Assembly (NCBI GenBank): GCA_902806415.1
Contig: CADCWN010000397.1
Span: 1-48,266, forward strand
Source of the DNA: an uncultured Thermomicrobiales bacterium
GTDB taxonomy: Bacteria; Chloroflexota; Chloroflexia; Thermomicrobiales; CADCWN01
Reading direction: 5' to 3'
Length of the DNA: 48,266 bases
Made by a program: the position numbers and the translations under genes
In this document: piece after piece, positions 7,507-15,641 of the stretch
How the letters are laid out: each line of letters opens with the position of its first letter
Numbering within the stretch: position 1 is the stretch's first letter
The notes under the pieces: model-generated
What the model was told of the DNA's origin: nothing
What the model saw: only the letters and a program-made list of their open reading frames with translations
Database searches by the model: none

Positions 7507-9318
7507 ATGACCGTGCGCCAGGGACCGCCATCCCGACGCAACGGCGACCCGCGCCTGTTGTTGCTGCTCGTCGCGCTCATCATTCTCGTGCCGCTCACCA
7601 TCGGTTTCACCCCCGCCGCCGGGGCGACCGGGACCGGTGGCCTCGCCTCCAACGCCGGAGCGACCGGGATAGAAGACCAGATCGGCGGCGGGTTGGCCCG
7701 GATCAACGAGGCCCGCGCCGCGATCGGCGTGCCGCCGTTGAAGCGCAACGCCGCGCTCGACGCCGCCGCGACCGCCCACGCCAACTACTACAAGCTGAAC
7801 TTCGGCGATCCCGCCCTCGCCGGCAACGGCCTCCACTATGAGGACCCGGGCAAGCCGGGCTTCACTGGGGCCGATTTCGCCGCCCGCGCCCGCGCGGCGG
7901 GCTACAGCGGCTCGATCAACGAGAACGTCGGCGTCTCCGGCAGTATGCTCGTCAGCATCGAGTGGTTCCTCGACGTGATCAACCACCGCCTGACCCTGAT
8001 CGACCCCCGCTACACCGATGTCGGTTTCGGCGTCGTCAACGAGGGGAAGATCAAGATCGAGGTGATCGACCTCGGCACCGTGAAGTGGCTCAGCCAGATC
8101 GAGCCGACCTGGGCGCCCTGGCCGCCGCCCGACGCCACCGGGATCGGCCTGCGCTTCGACGGCGAGGGCGGCAGCCCGCTCTCCGACCAGAAGCTGCCGA
8201 CCGGCTACCCGATCACCCTCAGGTACAACGGGGCGGGCGCGGTCTCCTTCGGCGGGGCCAAGCTGACGACCGGCGGGCAGGCCGTCCCGATCGTCGCCAA
8301 GGTCGGCACCGGCTTCATCACCAAGAATACCTACGTCGTCGCGGCGATCGCGCCGCTCAAGCCGGGAACGGTCTACACGGTCGCGGTCGATGGCACCGCC
8401 AACGGCCAGCCGTTTAATCGCACCTGGAGCTTCACCACAAAGGGGACCGCGACCGCGCCGAGCGCCACCCCGGCACCGCAGGCAACGCCCACCCCGAGCA
8501 CGGCGGCGGTGACCCCGCTGCCGAGCGGCGTGGCGCGGCTCGATCCGGCGGCGATCACCCGCTGGCGGGCGGCGGATTACGAGATCTGGAGTGGCGCGGC
8601 GCAGCGGACCTGGACCTGGGGGCCGGACGTCCTCGCCATCCGCCAGGAGCCGTATGACGGCGCGGCGGGCGGCGTCCGCACCGTCTATTACTTCGACAAG
8701 AGCCGGATGGAGATCAACGACCCGCAGGGCGATCGGACCAGCCCCTGGTTCATCACCAACGGCCTCCTCGTCCGCGAGATGCTGGCGGGGCGGGTGCAGA
8801 CCGGCGCGGGGGCCGCGTCGCCACTCGCGTCGCCCGCCCTGCCGCTGGCCGGCGAGGCACCGGGGAGTATCGCCGTCACCTACGCCGCCCTCGGCACGGT
8901 CGCGTCGCTCGAACCGGGGCAGCACAGCGCCCGGGACCGCACCGGCGGCAGCGTCACCGCGACGATCGACGCCAAGGGCGCGGTCGGCAACGAGCCCTGG
9001 CTCGACGGCGCCGCGCGCTACGGCCATTACGAGCCGACCCTCGGCCACAACGTCGCCGACGTCTTCTGGCGCTGGCTCGGCACGCAGCCGGTCGAGTGGC
9101 TCTACGCCGTCGGTTACCCGCTCAGCGAGCCGTACTGGACCAGCGCCAAGATCGAGGGCGAGGATGTCTGGGTTCTCGTGCAGGCGTTCGAGCGCCGCGT
9201 CCTCACCTTCGTCCCGACCGCGCGCGAGGGCTGGCAGATCGAGTCCGGCAACGTCGGTCGCCACTACTTCGAGTGGCGCTACGGCACCGCCCCCACCCTC
9301 ACCACCTCCACACGCTAG
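7507..9318 (+). CDS. Secreted CAP (SCP/PR-1) domain protein
   Basis: The 603-residue protein has a signal or anchor helix (LLLLLVALIILVPLTIGF, residues 17-34). A CAP domain spans about 57-190 and shows the conserved residues: His91 in AHANYY, His110 in GLHYED, Glu139 in NENVG and His160 in INHRLTL. An Ig-like domain (about 200-330) and a Pro/Thr-rich linker follow. The C-terminal half ends in the Chloroflexota-type module LYAVGYPLSEPYW...VQAFERRVLTFVP, related to the repeats in the glycosidase at 16879. The start follows GGAAGGAAG. The protein is extracellular; its activity is unknown, since CAP proteins bind lipids or ions or act as toxins. Confidence 0.85.
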   Translation: MTVRQGPPSRRNGDPRLLLLLVALIILVPLTIGFTPAAGATGTGGLASNAGATGIEDQIGGGLARINEARAAIGVPPLKRNAALDAAATAHANYYKLNFGDPALAGNGLHYEDPGKPGFTGADFAARARAAGYSGSINENVGVSGSMLVSIEWFLDVINHRLTLIDPRYTDVGFGVVNEGKIKIEVIDLGTVKWLSQIEPTWAPWPPPDATGIGLRFDGEGGSPLSDQKLPTGYPITLRYNGAGAVSFGGAKLTTGGQAVPIVAKVGTGFITKNTYVVAAIAPLKPGTVYTVAVDGTANGQPFNRTWSFTTKGTATAPSATPAPQATPTPSTAAVTPLPSGVARLDPAAITRWRAADYEIWSGAAQRTWTWGPDVLAIRQEPYDGAAGGVRTVYYFDKSRMEINDPQGDRTSPWFITNGLLVREMLAGRVQTGAGAASPLASPALPLAGEAPGSIAVTYAALGTVASLEPGQHSARDRTGGSVTATIDAKGAVGNEPWLDGAARYGHYEPTLGHNVADVFWRWLGTQPVEWLYAVGYPLSEPYWTSAKIEGEDVWVLVQAFERRVLTFVPTAREGWQIESGNVGRHYFEWRYGTAPTLTTSTR

Positions 9319-9383
9319 CGCGGCACCATCCTCCCGCCTTGTCGCAGAGTGCCCCGGCAACGCCCCGGTCGAATGGATCACTG

Positions 9384-9424
9384 CTGGCCTGCGACCCGTG
9401 GCACCGCGCCACGCCGCAGGCCAG
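9384..9424. terminator. Nested hairpin between convergent genes
   Basis: CTGGCCTGCG (9384-9393) pairs with CGCAGGCCAG (9415-9424), enclosing an inner GTGGC/GCCAC hairpin (9398-9402 with 9408-9412). It sits between the plus-strand CAP gene and the minus-strand glycosyltransferase, so a two-way terminator is plausible. There is no U-tract. Confidence 0.4.
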
Positions 9425-9496
9425 TCGCGCGTGTGGCGACGTGTTCGCCGGGCGTCAGCACCGCCGCCCGGCGCGCAGGTAGCAGCGCCCCGCCTC

Positions 9497-11416
9497 CTAA
9501 TCCCCTGGCGTCGCGCCGCTGGGTGGCAGGCAGCCGCCCTGTTGCCCCGGTGGTGCATAGCGATAGACGCCGTAGTAGCTCGGCACGGTCGGGTAGAGCT
9601 CGCGCAGGATCAGCCGCCCGCTGATCCGCTGGAGCGGCACGCGGTCGCGGAGCGCCCAGCACTCGTCGCGCATCATGATCACCAGCGGCAGCGCCGCCGT
9701 GTCGCCCGGGGCGACGCCCGCCGCGAGGTGGGCGGCATCGTCGCCGGGGGTCCGCGTCACCGTGTGCGGCACCCCATCGAGGGTCAGCAGCACGTCGAGG
9801 ATGTCGAACGCGCTCGCGCCGTCGCGGAGGTCCACGTTGACCAGCCCGTTGCGGTCCAGCAAGATCGGCGTCCCCGGCCCGCGCGCCGCCCGGACGATCC
9901 GCAGCGTCTCCATGAACGTCGCGTTGGCCGGGTCGCGCCGCGCCTCCTCCCGATAATAGCGCCCCAGCGGCACCAGCGGATAAAGGACCAGCAATGAGAT
10001 AGAGGCTGCGGAAACCAGTGATAACGCGGAACGCGGAACGCGGAGCGGGGGATTAACGGTTGCGGAAGCCTCCGCCCGTCCCCCGCCCCCGCGCCAAATT
10101 CCCCGTTCCCCGTTCCGCGGATGCTCCCGCCGTGACGGGATTCCGCGTTCGACCAGCGCGACCAGCGCTGTCGCGACCGCCACCAGCAGCGGGGACAACA
10201 GGAAGGCGACGTACCGCCCGGTCACGATCGGGCGGTCGCCATCGACCCCGTAGGCATGATTGAAGTAGGGCATGATCAGCGCCGTGCAGACGAGCGCCAG
10301 CAAGGGCAGCGGCTGCCCCCGGCGCGTCAGGGTCCACAGGCCCGCGAGGCAGAGCGCGGCGACGGTTACCAGGTGCGGCGACGCCAGGTAGGCGATCGCC
10401 CGCTCGGGGACGTGGAACGGGTCGCTGAGCATCCGCGCCAGTTCGAGCAGCAGGTTCTTCATGTTCCGCCCATACGAGCCGAGGCTGTGGTCGGACTCGA
10501 AGGCGTAGCCGCGACTCTGCTGCACCCGCTCCACCCCGACCAACCCCCGCGCCAGGTTGTAGAACAGCAGTGGCCCGACCCCGACGAGCGCCGCCCCCAG
10601 CCCCGCCCACGGTCCCGGCGACCGCAAGACTCCCCACGCCCGCGCCCGCCAGATCCGCCAGCCGAACGCCCCTACCAGCGCCGGTGCCAGCACGATCACC
10701 CCCGGATGCGTCTCCAGCGCCAGGCCGAAGGCGAAGCCGGCGAGGGCGAACCACGGCGGGGAAGTCCGTAGTCCGTAGTCCGTGGTCCGTAGAGAGTTCG
10801 GTAGAGAGCGAATGCCTTCTGCTTGCCGCGACCCTACTACGGGCCACGGACTACGGACTACGGACTTCGTAAAGGCCCACAACGCCACCGTCGTATAAAA
10901 CGGCGTCGTCGAGTTCTGCCAGGCGACGTGGCTGTTGACGAGGATGTGCTGCGGCAAGGTCAGCAGGAGGGCGGCGGCCAGCAAGCCGGCCTGGCGACCG
11001 GCCAATTCCCGCCCGAGCAGATACGTCACGGCGACGGTCAGCGCGCCGATGACGCAGATGACGACGCGCGGCAGCGCCACCGACGGCCCGAAGAGCCAGA
11101 GGCACCCCGCCAGGATATAGGCATGGGTCGCGCCGAGATAGGTTTCCTGCGCCGTCAGCGGGAACTGCTCACCCCGCCAGATACTCAGCGCCCAGCGGAT
11201 TTCACCCACCTCATCGGTGAAGTGCGGCAGCCGCAGTAGGTACGGCCAGCGGACCAGCAGCGCCAGCCCGCAGAGCGCCAGCAGGATCAGCACCTCGACC
11301 TCGCCGGGCCGCAGCCGCGCCCCGATCGCGCGCCAGCCGCGCACCCGCCGCGCCCGCCGCCCCCCGCCCGGTCGCCGCCTCGCCCGCCCGTGCTCGCTTG
11401 CCCTCGCCCCGGCCAC
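9497..11416 (-). CDS. PMT/ArnT-type membrane glycosyltransferase carrying two repeat-derived insertions
   Basis: The 639-residue multi-pass protein is of the PMT_2/GT39-GT83 kind, which moves sugars from polyprenyl phosphates to outside acceptors. The first helix (VLILLALCGLALLVRW) is followed by the catalytic-loop motif LPHFTDEVGE, whose Asp-Glu pair is the family's key feature. GRELAGRQAGLLAA, an HVAWQNS loop and about ten further helices come next. Two stretches do not look like family sequence: TKSVVRSPWPVVGSRQAEG... (from the repeat at 10761-10868) and RREHPRNGERGIWRGGGG... (from the repeat at 10024-10120). Both fall in loops between helices and keep the frame. The GTG start at 11416 has GAGGG just upstream. 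Confidence 0.85.
   Translation of the reverse strand: MAGARASEHGRARRRPGGGRRARRVRGWRAIGARLRPGEVEVLILLALCGLALLVRWPYLLRLPHFTDEVGEIRWALSIWRGEQFPLTAQETYLGATHAYILAGCLWLFGPSVALPRVVICVIGALTVAVTYLLGRELAGRQAGLLAAALLLTLPQHILVNSHVAWQNSTTPFYTTVALWAFTKSVVRSPWPVVGSRQAEGIRSLPNSLRTTDYGLRTSPPWFALAGFAFGLALETHPGVIVLAPALVGAFGWRIWRARAWGVLRSPGPWAGLGAALVGVGPLLFYNLARGLVGVERVQQSRGYAFESDHSLGSYGRNMKNLLLELARMLSDPFHVPERAIAYLASPHLVTVAALCLAGLWTLTRRGQPLPLLALVCTALIMPYFNHAYGVDGDRPIVTGRYVAFLLSPLLVAVATALVALVERGIPSRREHPRNGERGIWRGGGGRAEASATVNPPLRVPRSALSLVSAASISLLVLYPLVPLGRYYREEARRDPANATFMETLRIVRAARGPGTPILLDRNGLVNVDLRDGASAFDILDVLLTLDGVPHTVTRTPGDDAAHLAAGVAPGDTAALPLVIMMRDECWALRDRVPLQRISGRLILRELYPTVPSYYGVYRYAPPGQQGGCLPPSGATPGD
10024..10120. 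repeat. Heptamer inverted repeat inside the glycosyltransferase gene (ACGCGGA type)
   Basis: Three tandem ACGCGGA units (10024-10044) plus GCGGGGG face two TTCCCCG units and one TTCCGCG (10099-10119), which are their near complements. The element is read in frame as part of the glycosyltransferase (PLRVPRSALSL...RNGERGIW). It falls in a loop between predicted helices. The heptamer differs from the AGTC type but has the same architecture. Confidence 0.7.
10761..10868. repeat. AGTCCGT heptamer inverted repeat inserted in frame in the glycosyltransferase
   Basis: Two 32-bp arms (10761-10792 and 10837-10868) pair with a single mismatch. Each is a tandem array of AGTCCGT units, the last being GGTCCGT. 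The whole element is 108 bases, exactly 36 codons, with no stop in the minus-strand frame, so it adds 36 residues to an inter-helix loop. The same heptamer array occurs outside genes at 12657, 39707 and 45142. Confidence 0.9.
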
Positions 11417-11946
11417 TTGCCCTCGCCAACCCGCACAACACGGAGCACCATCAACGCGGCGCGCTCGGCGGCGAGGATAGCACAGCGGTCACAGAGACTA
11501 CACAGCGGGCATCACCATAAGACGCTGGCTGGCGGTTGATGGTGGTGGCGAGCTTAACTGAGTCATGGTAGGCGGTTGAACCTCGAGGGGCCACGACCGC
11601 GCCTGGGGGCGTGCGCGCCACGGAATACCGATGAACGGCCCACTGCCCGCCTGCGCGGGTTAGGAGCGCCGGTAGCCCGATCACGTTCGCCATGACCATA
11701 AACTCTGCCTCACGGGCTGGCGGCCATGAAGCCCTGTGACTCCGCAGGTGACAAACCGACGACGCGGGCTGAAATGCTGCAACGCAATCGTCTATCCTGA
11801 CGGGCACCACGCCGCGATCGAACCCAGTCCCCGCAGGGGGATTTATGCCCTTCATGGGTACTTTGTGGCCGCGCCCCTGGCCGGGGGTTTCAACCCCCGG
11901 TCCACCGCCTCGCCAGATCGAGTCCCGCCCCTCCACCGCCATCCCC
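11417..11946. other. Long intergenic region with a TTCA-loop hairpin and a degraded repeat module
   Basis: No gene is supported here. A perfect hairpin CCGGGGGT-TTCA-ACCCCCGG lies at 11881-11900. At 11841-11862 is a variant of the module that recurs at 12746 and 16518 (ATTTATGCCC, TTCA, GGGTACT), with one extra base after the TTCA. Promoters for the upstream minus-strand gene may lie near 11440-11500, but none is clear. Confidence 0.55.
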
Positions 11947-12636
11947 TCACACCGCCCGATCCTCGATCTCCCACGCATGATCGAGCGTGTGCCAAGCCAC
12001 GCGACGGACGAAGTAGCGCGGCGTCCAGAGCGCACCGCCGCGCGGCCCTTGCGTCGGTATCTCCCCGCGCACCCCCGCCCCCAGCGCTTCCAGCATCGCC
12101 TCGCGGATGCGCCGCAACTCCCCAGTCAGCTCCGCCCCCTCGTCATGGCGGAATTTCCGGGCGAGCCGGCCAAGATAGCTCGCGTCGGCCCCGAGCAGAT
12201 GCCGCACGATCTTGTCGAGATCGCGCCCACCGCCGCGCGGACCCTTGCGCAACTCCTTCCCCTCGCCCGCCCGCACCGCCTCGTCGAACGCCCGCCACAG
12301 CGCCCGCAGCAGCTGTCGCGAACGCTCGTGTTCCGCCCCGTCGAACGGGCGCGCATCGACCGTCGGCGCGAGATTCGCCGCGCCGAAATCGGTCGCGTCG
12401 TTGCCCTGAAGTTGCTCGACCACGTTAAAGGCGGCGGGATCATCCGGCGCGTCGAACGTCAGTCCCGACATCCGGAGCGCGCGGGCATAACGCGGCCCGT
12501 ACTCGGCAAGTGCCTGTAGTGCCGATTCCTCATCCTTGCCACCCCTGCACCAGCCCGGCCAATCGAGCGTCCCGGCGAAGGTGCGCTTCTTCCCGATCTC
12601 CAGATAGACGTCGATCTTCCCTGTCGCGCCCGCCAT
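11947..12636 (-). CDS. DinB-like hypothetical protein
   Basis: The 229-residue protein starts MAGATGKIDVYLEIGKKRTF, then LDWPGWCRGGKDEESALQAL, a pattern I associate with conserved actinobacterial and Chloroflexota proteins of unknown function. The second half resembles the DinB/YfiT four-helix fold: HLLGADASYLGRLARKF, and a terminal RRVAWHTLDHAWEIEDR with a His-Asp-His spacing that could hold metal, together with His155. The start is firm, because AAGGAGG sits 7 bases upstream. No enzyme activity can be assigned. A heptamer array lies directly upstream of the ribosome site. Confidence 0.7.
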   Translation of the reverse strand: MAGATGKIDVYLEIGKKRTFAGTLDWPGWCRGGKDEESALQALAEYGPRYARALRMSGLTFDAPDDPAAFNVVEQLQGNDATDFGAANLAPTVDARPFDGAEHERSRQLLRALWRAFDEAVRAGEGKELRKGPRGGGRDLDKIVRHLLGADASYLGRLARKFRHDEGAELTGELRRIREAMLEALGAGVRGEIPTQGPRGGALWTPRYFVRRVAWHTLDHAWEIEDRAV

Positions 12637-12656
12637 CGCCCGCCCTCCTTGTCGGT

Positions 12657-12770
12657 AGTCCGTAGTCCGTAGTCCGTAGAGAGCTATTCCCGGCTCGATG
12701 CCAAGTGACCAAGGCAACGCCGCAACAAGCCACTGCCGACTGTCGATTTATGCCCTTCAGGGTACTGCCA
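12657..12770. repeat. Chimeric heptamer element upstream of the DinB-like gene
   Basis: The left part has three AGTCCGT units (12657-12677). The right part is of another type: ACTGCCG, ACTGTCG (complements of CGGCAGT) and then the 25-base ATTTATGCCC...GGGTACTGCCA module at 12746-12770. The arms do not pair with each other. It looks like the left half of an AGTCCGT element joined to the right half of an AGTCGGC element like that at 16421-16542. Confidence 0.75.
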
Positions 12771-12845
12771 ACTCCTCGCTTGACAGCCACCATACCACGC
12801 CGTACACCTATTCAAGTAAATTCAAATACCCGCTATGAGGCCCTG

Positions 12846-13475
12846 ATGCCGGACAAAGAGATGGCTCATCCCGATGAGGTGCGAATCATCGCCGATCTGG
12901 AGACGCTGCAAGTCGTCGCGGACCCGCTGCGCCTGCGTCTCCTGGCGCTCCTGCGGCGCGAGCCGCGCACGGTCAAGGCGCTCGCCGCCGAGCTCGATCT
13001 CGCGCCGACGAAGCTCTACTACCACATCAAACTCCTGGAGGAGCGCGGGCTGATCCGGGTCGCCGGGGTGCGGCTGGGCGCGGGTCCGGTCGAGAAGGAA
13101 TACGGGGTGACCGCCTATCGCCTCTCCGTCGATCGGGCGCTCCTCTCGCCGAGCGCGCCCTCGCCGGATGACGCGCTCGACACATTCCTCTCGGTCGTCC
13201 TCGATCACACCAAGAGCGAGATCAAGCGCGGCGTCCGCGCCGGGCTGATCGATCCCGATCCGGATACCGGCGGGCCGGGGGGGCTGACCCTGAGGGGGAT
13301 GTGGCTGCGGCTCACCGCCGCCGAGGCGACGGAATATTACGACAAGATCCGTGCGCTGAATCGGGAGTACACCGCGCGCCACCCCGAGGGCGACGACGAT
13401 CCGGCGATAGGGCACTACGAGTTGCTGCTCGGCCTCTACGCCACCCTGCCGCCGGAGGATCAGCCGCCGCCCTGA
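12846..13475 (+). CDS. ArsR/HTH_20-type winged-helix regulator
   Basis: The 209-residue protein has a winged helix at about residues 15-85: LQVVADPLRLRLLALLRREP, KALAAELDLAPTKLYYHIKL (recognition helix) and LEERGLIRVAG. The C-terminal part is helical and includes TAAEATEYYDKIRALNREYT, as in HTH_20/YobV-type regulators. The start follows GAGG, and an in-frame ATG at 12861 is an alternative. It precedes the MFS exporter at 13607 by about 130 bases on the same strand, so it probably controls that gene. The ligand is unknown. Confidence 0.85.
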   Translation: MPDKEMAHPDEVRIIADLETLQVVADPLRLRLLALLRREPRTVKALAAELDLAPTKLYYHIKLLEERGLIRVAGVRLGAGPVEKEYGVTAYRLSVDRALLSPSAPSPDDALDTFLSVVLDHTKSEIKRGVRAGLIDPDPDTGGPGGLTLRGMWLRLTAAEATEYYDKIRALNREYTARHPEGDDDPAIGHYELLLGLYATLPPEDQPPP

Positions 13476-13518
13476 GCGGTCCGTTTCCCCAGCACTCGTC
13501 GGGTTGCCGAGGCCGTCT

Positions 13519-13567
13519 CCACCCTCTCTTTCAGGGGAGGGTCGCCGTTGCAATGGTGGGGAGGGTC
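13519..13567. repeat. Double-hairpin repeat, copy 1 (degenerate)
   Basis: Hairpin 1 is ACCCTCTC...GGGGAGGGT, and hairpin 2 follows as TCGCC-GTTGCAATG-GTGGGGA. The same order occurs at 27457 and 36383, so this is one dispersed ~50-nt element. It lies between the HTH regulator and the MFS gene and may cut read-through. Confidence 0.65.
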
Positions 13568-13606
13568 ACTCGCCAGCGCTTTGCTCATGAGCCACAGGAG
13601 GGCAGC

Positions 13607-14893
13607 ATGGCTACGGATCGTCGCACCACCGAAGCACCCCGAGGCGAGCTGGGGGCCGACTTCTGGAAATTCTGGACCGGGCAGACCCTCTCGAACCTCG
13701 GCAGCTCGGTCACGCCGTTCATCCTGCCGCTGCTGATCTTCCGGCTGACCGGCTCGGCTCTCGATCTCTCCCTGGCGACCGCCGCCAGCTTCCTCCCCTA
13801 CCCGCTCTTCGGGTTGGTCATCGGCGCGTGGGTCGATCGGGTCGATCGGAAGCGCTTGATGATCGCCACCGATCTTGGTCGCGCGCTGATCATCGCCTCG
13901 GTCCCCGTCCTGGCCGCGACCGGAACCCTGCCGATCTGGTGGCTCTACCTCGTCGGGTTCCTCAACTCGACCCTGACGATCTGCTTCAACTCCGCCGAGT
14001 TCGCCGCGATCCCCAGCCTCGTGGCGGGGGGCGACCTCGTCGCCGCGAATGGGCGAATCCAGGCCAGCTACTCGGCGGCGGCGATCATCGGCCCGCTGCT
14101 GGCGAGCCCGCTCCTGCTCGTGCTGTCGCCAGCGACGGTGCTGATCCTCGACGCCCTCACCTACATCCTCTCGGCGCTCGCCCTGGCCCTGATTCGGCGC
14201 GGCTTCAACGCCGAGGTCGCGCGTCGCGCCTCGACCAGCCTGCGCCGCGACATCGTCGAGGGGCTGTGCTACGTCCTCGGCCACCCGGTGCTGCGGGCGA
14301 TCTCGATCATGATGCTGCTCGTCAACTTCGTCGCCACCACCCAGGTCACCCAACTCGTCCTCTTCGCCAAGGAGCGCCTGTCCGCCACAGACGCCCAGGT
14401 CGGCCTCTTCTACTCGGCGGGGAGTGTCGGCGTGGTCGTCCTCGCGCTGGCGGCGGGGCCGTTACGCCGCCGCTGGCCGTTCAGCCGGGTGGCCCTCGGC
14501 GCACTGATGGCGCTCTGCCTCCTCTCGATCGCCCTCGCCTACGTCCCCTGGTATCCGGTCGCCGTGGGCCTCTGGGCCGTGATGTCCGGCCTGGGGATCC
14601 TCTTCAACATCAATACCGGTAGCCTGCGCCAGGCGATCGTGCCGAACGAACTGCTCGGTCGGGTCATCAGCGTGGCGATGGTGATGGCGAATTCGGTCAG
14701 CCCGCTCGGCGCACTGATCGGCGGCCTCGCCATCGAGCGGACCGGCAACGTCGCGCTCGTCTACGCCGCCATCGGCGCGCTCATCTTCCTGATCGCCCTC
14801 GCCTTCTCCTTCACCGCGCTCGGCGTGGCGGAGCGCTACCTCCCCGAGGTGGCGAAGGACGATGAGCCCACTCCCCTCCCGGCGGTCGCCTGA
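13607..14893 (+). CDS. MFS transporter (MFS_3/enterobactin-exporter type)
   Basis: The 428-residue protein has about twelve transmembrane helices. It opens FWKFWTGQTLSNLGSSVTPF and carries the loop 2-3 motif GAWVDRVDRKRLMIATDLGR, typical of MFS_3 drug and siderophore exporters. SYSAAAIIGPLLASPLLL is the helix 5 antiporter region. The length is normal. The start has CAGGAGG 5 bases upstream. The HTH regulator upstream suggests substrate-induced export, but the substrate cannot be named. Confidence 0.9.
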   Translation: MATDRRTTEAPRGELGADFWKFWTGQTLSNLGSSVTPFILPLLIFRLTGSALDLSLATAASFLPYPLFGLVIGAWVDRVDRKRLMIATDLGRALIIASVPVLAATGTLPIWWLYLVGFLNSTLTICFNSAEFAAIPSLVAGGDLVAANGRIQASYSAAAIIGPLLASPLLLVLSPATVLILDALTYILSALALALIRRGFNAEVARRASTSLRRDIVEGLCYVLGHPVLRAISIMMLLVNFVATTQVTQLVLFAKERLSATDAQVGLFYSAGSVGVVVLALAAGPLRRRWPFSRVALGALMALCLLSIALAYVPWYPVAVGLWAVMSGLGILFNINTGSLRQAIVPNELLGRVISVAMVMANSVSPLGALIGGLAIERTGNVALVYAAIGALIFLIALAFSFTALGVAERYLPEVAKDDEPTPLPAVA

Positions 14894-15216
14894 TACGGCG
14901 AGACTAAAGCCCTCACCGCGCGCATCCGCCCGCCCGCCTCCTCCGTACTACTTAACATATATGGCGTCACGCGCCTCGCGTCGCCATCGTGCGGGCGACG
15001 GTTCTCGCGCCGCCCGCCGGTTTCGCCGGGGCGTCCCAGGGGCGCGCGCCGCGCCGCAGAAATCAGCCAAGAGTTGTGCAATCCCTGTATTTTGCGGAAC
15101 ATCCGCGCGTATCCGGGCGTTATAGCAAGTAAGCGGCACCACGCCGCAGCGAATTTTCATCAACCGGTCGTGGCGAGCCAGGTCTGGCCCGCGCGCGATC
15201 GGGGAGGGTAACGCCA
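14894..15216. other. Intergenic region without a recognised feature
   Basis: Over 323 bases I see no gene, no clear promoter pair and no strong hairpin. One short AT-rich island, CTTAACATATATGG, lies near 14951. The segment just before 15217 carries the GGGAGGG ribosome site of the next gene. Confidence 0.4.
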
Positions 15217-15462
15217 ATGACGGCGACTGTGCAGACTCCCCCCCGGCCGATCGCCAACTCCCACGAGTTGGCCGAGCGGATCAACGCCCTCGCGGCGGAG
15301 CGCAGCGACCTCTACCGCCGCGCAACCGACGGCTGGACGACCGACCAGCGCGACCGCCTGAAGGCGATCGACGCGGCCCTCGCTACTCTCTGGGAGGAAC
15401 GTCGCCGCGCCCGCGCCGGCCACGACGACGACGACGCGGTGCTGGTACGCCACGCGGCCTGA
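15217..15462 (+). CDS. Small charged helical protein
   Basis: The 81-residue protein is mostly helical: SHELAERINALAAERSDLYR, then TTDQRDRLKAIDAALATLWE and ERRRARAGHDDDDAV. The arrangement resembles DUF2630-type small proteins, which have two short helices ending in a run of Arg and Asp, but I cannot be sure. The start has GGGAGGG 8 bases upstream, and a GC-rich terminator follows, so it is probably a real monocistronic gene. Function is unknown. Confidence 0.7.
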   Translation: MTATVQTPPRPIANSHELAERINALAAERSDLYRRATDGWTTDQRDRLKAIDAALATLWEERRRARAGHDDDDAVLVRHAA

Positions 15463-15493
15463 TCGACGCACCGGGAGTATCACGGGACAAAGA

Positions 15494-15523
15494 CGGGGCG
15501 GGGGCCGATCGGCCCCCGCCTCG
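15494..15523 (+). terminator. GC-rich terminator hairpin
   Basis: A 13-bp stem with one G-U pair (15494-15506 with 15511-15523) has the tetraloop GATC; its core is GGCGGGGGCC/GGCCCCCGCC. It is followed by CTTTGAT, a weak U-run, and lies 31 bases after the small gene's stop. Confidence 0.7.
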
Positions 15524-15530
15524 CTTTGAT

Positions 15531-15641
15531 GAGTGGGCGTAGTGGGCCAGTGGGCCAGTTAAGATCGGGGAAGGGCATACGCATACGCTCATCTCCGTCC
15601 CCTACTGGCCCACCGGCCCCACCGGCCCACTACGCCCACTC
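15531..15641. repeat. AGTGGGCC-type inverted repeat overlapping the deacetylase stop codon
   Basis: The left arm at 15531-15559 (GAGTGGGCGTAG followed by two AGTGGGCC-type units) faces the right arm at 15604-15641, which is its complement with one extra unit. The right arm forms the end of the PIG-L gene on the minus strand: its last codons (DEWA) and the TAG stop lie inside the arm. The architecture matches the AGTC heptamer elements, with an 8-9-base unit. Confidence 0.75.

Noticed and set aside
7084-9558. An 824-codon minus-strand frame across the CAP gene
   Set aside because: Its composition is Arg/Asp/Gly noise and the plus strand encodes a clear CAP domain, so it is a shadow.
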